A DNA stretch of 64,000 bases from Ferrimonas futtsuensis DSM 18154 (lineage in GTDB: Bacteria > Pseudomonadota > Gammaproteobacteria > Enterobacterales > Shewanellaceae): contig NZ_AUGL01000001.1 in NCBI RefSeq assembly GCF_000422645.1, forward strand, positions 248,001 to 312,000, given 5' to 3'. Each line of letters opens with the position of its first letter. The first letter of the stretch is position 1. Made by a program: the position numbers and the translations under genes. Shown here piece by piece: positions 61,922-64,000 of this stretch. The notes beneath the pieces are model-generated. The model was not told where the DNA came from, did not search any database, and saw only the letters and a list, made by a program, of their open reading frames with translations.

Positions 61922-62542
61922 CTAGAAGTGCCCCGCCTTCAGCCACACCAGGCTGGGTTGTTCGGCGCGCAGGGGCGGACACAACCCGGCGGGGAAGCGG
62001 CACCAGTGGCCGCTGGAAAGACGATGGCCTGGTGCCTCCAGCAGACCCTCCACCAGGAAAAATTCACAAGAGAACGGCTGGGCCGGAAGCCCTTCACCGG
62101 GATTCAACCTGAACCAGCTGACCCTTTCTGAACCATGGCGGTGAAGCTCACGTGACGGCGCCCCCAACAGGCCGGGAATCACCAGGGACTGACCGTCATC
62201 TTCGGCAAACTGGCAGAGTTTTACCAGCAGCACACAGCCTGGCTCACTGGCCGGGGCATGACCGCTGCCCGGGGGATTCCTCAGGTAACTGCCAGCGCCG
62301 AAATGGCCGCTTTCATCACTGAACACCCCTTCCAGCACCAGCAGCTCCTCGCCCGCCGGATGAGCATGGTTGGGAAAGGCACTGCCCGGATCATAACGCA
62401 CCAGGCTGGTGACATGGCCCCGCTCTTCCGCTACACACTCCAGGCGTTTTCGCCACACACCGGGGGCAGGGGAGGCCTGCCAGGCCAGGGTATGGGTATC
62501 GATCACCAGAGGCTTGTCGAAGGCCATGTTCAACGGCTGCAT
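61922..62542 (-). CDS. ChrR-type cupin protein
   Basis: 206 residues from ATG 62542, which has AAGGAG five bases upstream; codons further up are rejected as they overlap a terminator. The N-terminal half has the ChrR-like cupin VRYDPGSAFPNHAHPAGEELLVLEGVFSDESG followed by YLRNPPGSGHAP, with the zinc-binding His/Glu set. The C-terminal half looks like a second, degenerate cupin. No N-terminal zinc anti-sigma domain is present, so it is not a complete ChrR. Function unknown. Confidence 0.72.
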   Translation of the reverse strand: MQPLNMAFDKPLVIDTHTLAWQASPAPGVWRKRLECVAEERGHVTSLVRYDPGSAFPNHAHPAGEELLVLEGVFSDESGHFGAGSYLRNPPGSGHAPASEPGCVLLVKLCQFAEDDGQSLVIPGLLGAPSRELHRHGSERVSWFRLNPGEGLPAQPFSCEFFLVEGLLEAPGHRLSSGHWCRFPAGLCPPLRAEQPSLVWLKAGHF

Positions 62543-62600
62543 CCCTCTCTCCTTAGCAAAGGCCGATCCCCTAAGTATCGTCCCGAGTCGCCCAGGGATC

Positions 62601-62624
62601 AAAAAAGGCAGCCCAAGGGCTGCC
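62601..62624 (-). terminator. Terminator of the porin gene (minus strand)
   Basis: Stem GGCAGCCC/GGGCTGCC (62607–62624) is followed on the minus strand by six T. It lies 72 bases after the porin stop and before the cupin gene. Confidence 0.88.
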
Positions 62625-62696
62625 TGAAACGCAAGGATGTTAAAAAGGGGAGAGCCAGCAGGGGCAGCAGGCCCTCCCAAGGGTGAGCTGATGGGC

Positions 62697-63755
62697 TCAG
62701 AAATTCCAACCGAGGTCGAAGTCGTAACGCATGCCGACGGCGACGGAGGTGTCCTTGTCGGCGTTGTCGAAGTCCTTCACCAGGTACTCGACATGCAGAC
62801 GCAGGTTGCCGGCAGGCTGCCACTCCAGGGTGGTGTTGTAGCCATCGTAGTCGCCGCTGGCCACTGTCTTGCCGTCTTCAAACTTGAAGTAGCCCAGCTT
62901 CACCTTGTAATCGTCGGCAAAGGGGTAGGCCAGGGCCGTATCGATGGTGCTGCCACTGCGGTCGGCACCGCCGTCCAGGTTGTACTCCTTGTCCTGGTAA
63001 GCGGCCGCCAGGTAGAGGCCGTTGTCGAAGCTGTACGCCACCACACCGCCCAGAGTCTTGTCGTCACCGATCACCTGGTTGCTGTCATCCAGACGGTCTG
63101 CGGCAACGTAGCCCAGGCCCAGGTGCAGGCCATCCAGGTCATAACCCAGACCCAGGTTCACCAGATCGGCGTTGTCGTCACCCTTGTCACCGCTGATCTG
63201 AGCGCCAGCCATCAGGGTGAAACCCTGATGCTGCAGCTTGTAGGTCACGAAGTTATCGACGAAGAAGGGGCTCTCCGCGTCGTAGGCGTAGGGGCTGTTG
63301 GCGTGGTTGAAGATGTCCACGTACTCAGCCACCAGGGTGTACTGGGCAGGACGCTGCTTACCCACGCCCAGCTGACCGTAGGGAGTCGCCAGAGCCACGT
63401 AGGCCTGGCGCGCCTTGCCAAAGTCACCGTTGTTGGAGATGTCGACGCTCCACTCACCCTGGGCGATGGCCACCCAGCCATTGCTCAGTTCGGTGGTGGC
63501 CTTGATGCCAACACGGGAGAGGGCGTCACGCACGTCCCACTTGGAGTCATCACCGGAGTCCAGGTAGTTGAAGGTGGGGCGCAGGCTGCCGTACAGGTTG
63601 AAGGTGGTGCCTTCGGCGACCTGGGGGCCCTGCTGCTCCAGCTGCTGGACACGCTCGGACAGGACGCGCACCTGCTCTTCCAGGGAATCGGCGGCCAGGG
63701 CATTGAAGGACAGGGCGGCAACGGCGCCGGCAATCAGAGTCATCTTGGTGTTCAT
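62697..63755 (-). CDS. Outer-membrane general porin
   Basis: 352 residues from ATG 63755 (an in-frame ATG at 63770 is possible). Signal peptide MTLIAGAVAALSFNALAA, then a short heptad-like coiled segment (SLEEQVRVLSERVQQLEQQ) before the barrel. The barrel has many alternating strands and acidic, Asn/Asp-rich turns, ending in Phe (DFDLGWNF), as required for outer-membrane assembly. It resembles trimeric Porin_4-type porins of Alteromonadales. It is a single gene between the second fdh operon and the cupin. Confidence 0.9.
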   Translation of the reverse strand: MNTKMTLIAGAVAALSFNALAADSLEEQVRVLSERVQQLEQQGPQVAEGTTFNLYGSLRPTFNYLDSGDDSKWDVRDALSRVGIKATTELSNGWVAIAQGEWSVDISNNGDFGKARQAYVALATPYGQLGVGKQRPAQYTLVAEYVDIFNHANSPYAYDAESPFFVDNFVTYKLQHQGFTLMAGAQISGDKGDDNADLVNLGLGYDLDGLHLGLGYVAADRLDDSNQVIGDDKTLGGVVAYSFDNGLYLAAAYQDKEYNLDGGADRSGSTIDTALAYPFADDYKVKLGYFKFEDGKTVASGDYDGYNTTLEWQPAGNLRLHVEYLVKDFDNADKDTSVAVGMRYDFDLGWNF

Positions 63756-63860
63756 TGTCGTAATTCTCATTCCGTTAGGTACTACGGGGCCGCACCTGCT
63801 CGCGGGGAGAGGTGAACGGCTCGGATTCAATGAATCGGCCCCGGGTGGGGCCGGGAGAGA

Positions 63861-63882
63861 CCGGGGACGCTGGCGTCCCCGG
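63861..63882 (-). other. Perfect hairpin after the second fdhC
   Basis: CCGGGGACGC/GCGTCCCCGG, a perfect 10-bp stem with a 2-base loop, 7 bases after the fdhC stop (minus-strand order). No T tract follows, so it may protect the mRNA 3' end or terminate only weakly. Confidence 0.55.
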
Positions 63883-63889
63883 CTTCAAG

Positions 63890-64000
63890 TTAGGACTTGC
63901 TTACCTGCTTGAACCACAGGTTGTGGTGTTGCTTGGCCCAGTTCTCATCACACTTACCGGTAACCATGCACTCCATACCACCTTCGGACATAACGGTGGC
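63890..64000 (-). CDS. fdhC: Second formate dehydrogenase cytochrome b subunit, 3' end only
   Basis: The minus strand reads ATVMSEGGMECMV-TGKCDENWAKQHHN… and ends KSK-type with TAA at 63890; 36 residues are visible and the rest lies outside the window. It is nearly the same as the FdhC tail at 3990–4127 (ATVMSEGGMECMVSG…CDENWAKQHHN), so it belongs to a second fdh operon reading towards the window from the right. Confidence 0.88.
   Translation of the reverse strand, partial: ATVMSEGGMECMVTGKCDENWAKQHHNLWFKQVSKS

Noticed and set aside
1-64000. CRISPR arrays, insertion sequences, prophage, tRNA or rRNA genes
   Set aside because: I looked for regular repeats, transposase motifs and tRNA-like CCA/TψC patterns and found none that could be supported.

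Overview
The window is about 60% GC, densely coded chromosomal DNA from a gammaproteobacterium. Gene content and order (polA–spf–engB, csrB, yihI–hemN, an ilvL-attenuated ilv operon, the acnD/prpF type of methylcitrate operon, respiratory formate dehydrogenase with a c4-type cytochrome) point to an Alteromonadales-like organism close to Ferrimonas or Shewanella. Ferrimonas is my best guess; it is inferred from gene content, not from any search. I see no insertion sequence, prophage, CRISPR array, tRNA or rRNA.

Layout. 1–4.2 kb: end of a cysteine-type formate dehydrogenase operon (fdhABC). 4.2–10.1 kb: a ToxR-like membrane regulator, a HemN-like radical SAM protein, a PfkB sugar kinase, a GGDEF protein with an altered active site, and ETF:quinone oxidoreductase. 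10.1–19.2 kb: molybdenum block with a probable Moco riboswitch, moaABCDE and modABC on the plus strand and moeBA on the minus strand; this supplies the cofactor that formate dehydrogenase needs. 19.4–31 kb: yhhQ, an HD hydrolase, a GNAT acetyltransferase, elbB, polA, engB, cytochrome c4, a methyltransferase, yihI and hemN. Four small RNA loci lie among them: a RyhB-like RNA, Spot 42, an unassigned terminated transcript, and CsrB. An oriC-like cluster of DnaA boxes and GATC sites precedes polA. 31–42.5 kb: add, a DUF885 lipoprotein, two alpha/beta hydrolases, DUF1244, a class V aminotransferase, the remnant of a TonB-dependent haem-type receptor, and an RND efflux pair. 42.6–50.1 kb: the minus-strand operon ilvL-ilvC-ilvG-ilvM-ilvE-ilvD-ilvA. 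50.3–60.7 kb: comM, two tandem acyltransferases, and the propionate operon gntR-prpB-prpC-acnD-prpF. 60.7–64 kb: a membrane protein, a broken pilin gene, a 23-codon ORF, a ChrR-type cupin, a porin, and the 3' end of a second fdhC on the minus strand.

How it works together. Formate oxidation (fdh), molybdate uptake and Moco synthesis, haem synthesis (hemN) and cytochrome c4 form an anaerobic or respiratory theme. The regulatory RNAs are those expected to tie central metabolism to iron (RyhB-like), cAMP-CRP (Spot 42) and the BarA/UvrY–CsrA system (CsrB). The branched-chain amino acid operon is under leader-peptide attenuation and, unlike in E. coli, includes a short class I ilvC as its first structural gene. 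The methylcitrate operon carries its own GntR regulator with three TTGTNNACAA sites upstream; a site of the same form lies between add and the DUF885 gene.

The two fdh copies sit at opposite ends of the window and converge, so they form an inverted repeat about 60 kb apart. No complete new multi-gene system was evident. The most novel material is in the intergenic DNA between 21 and 28 kb.
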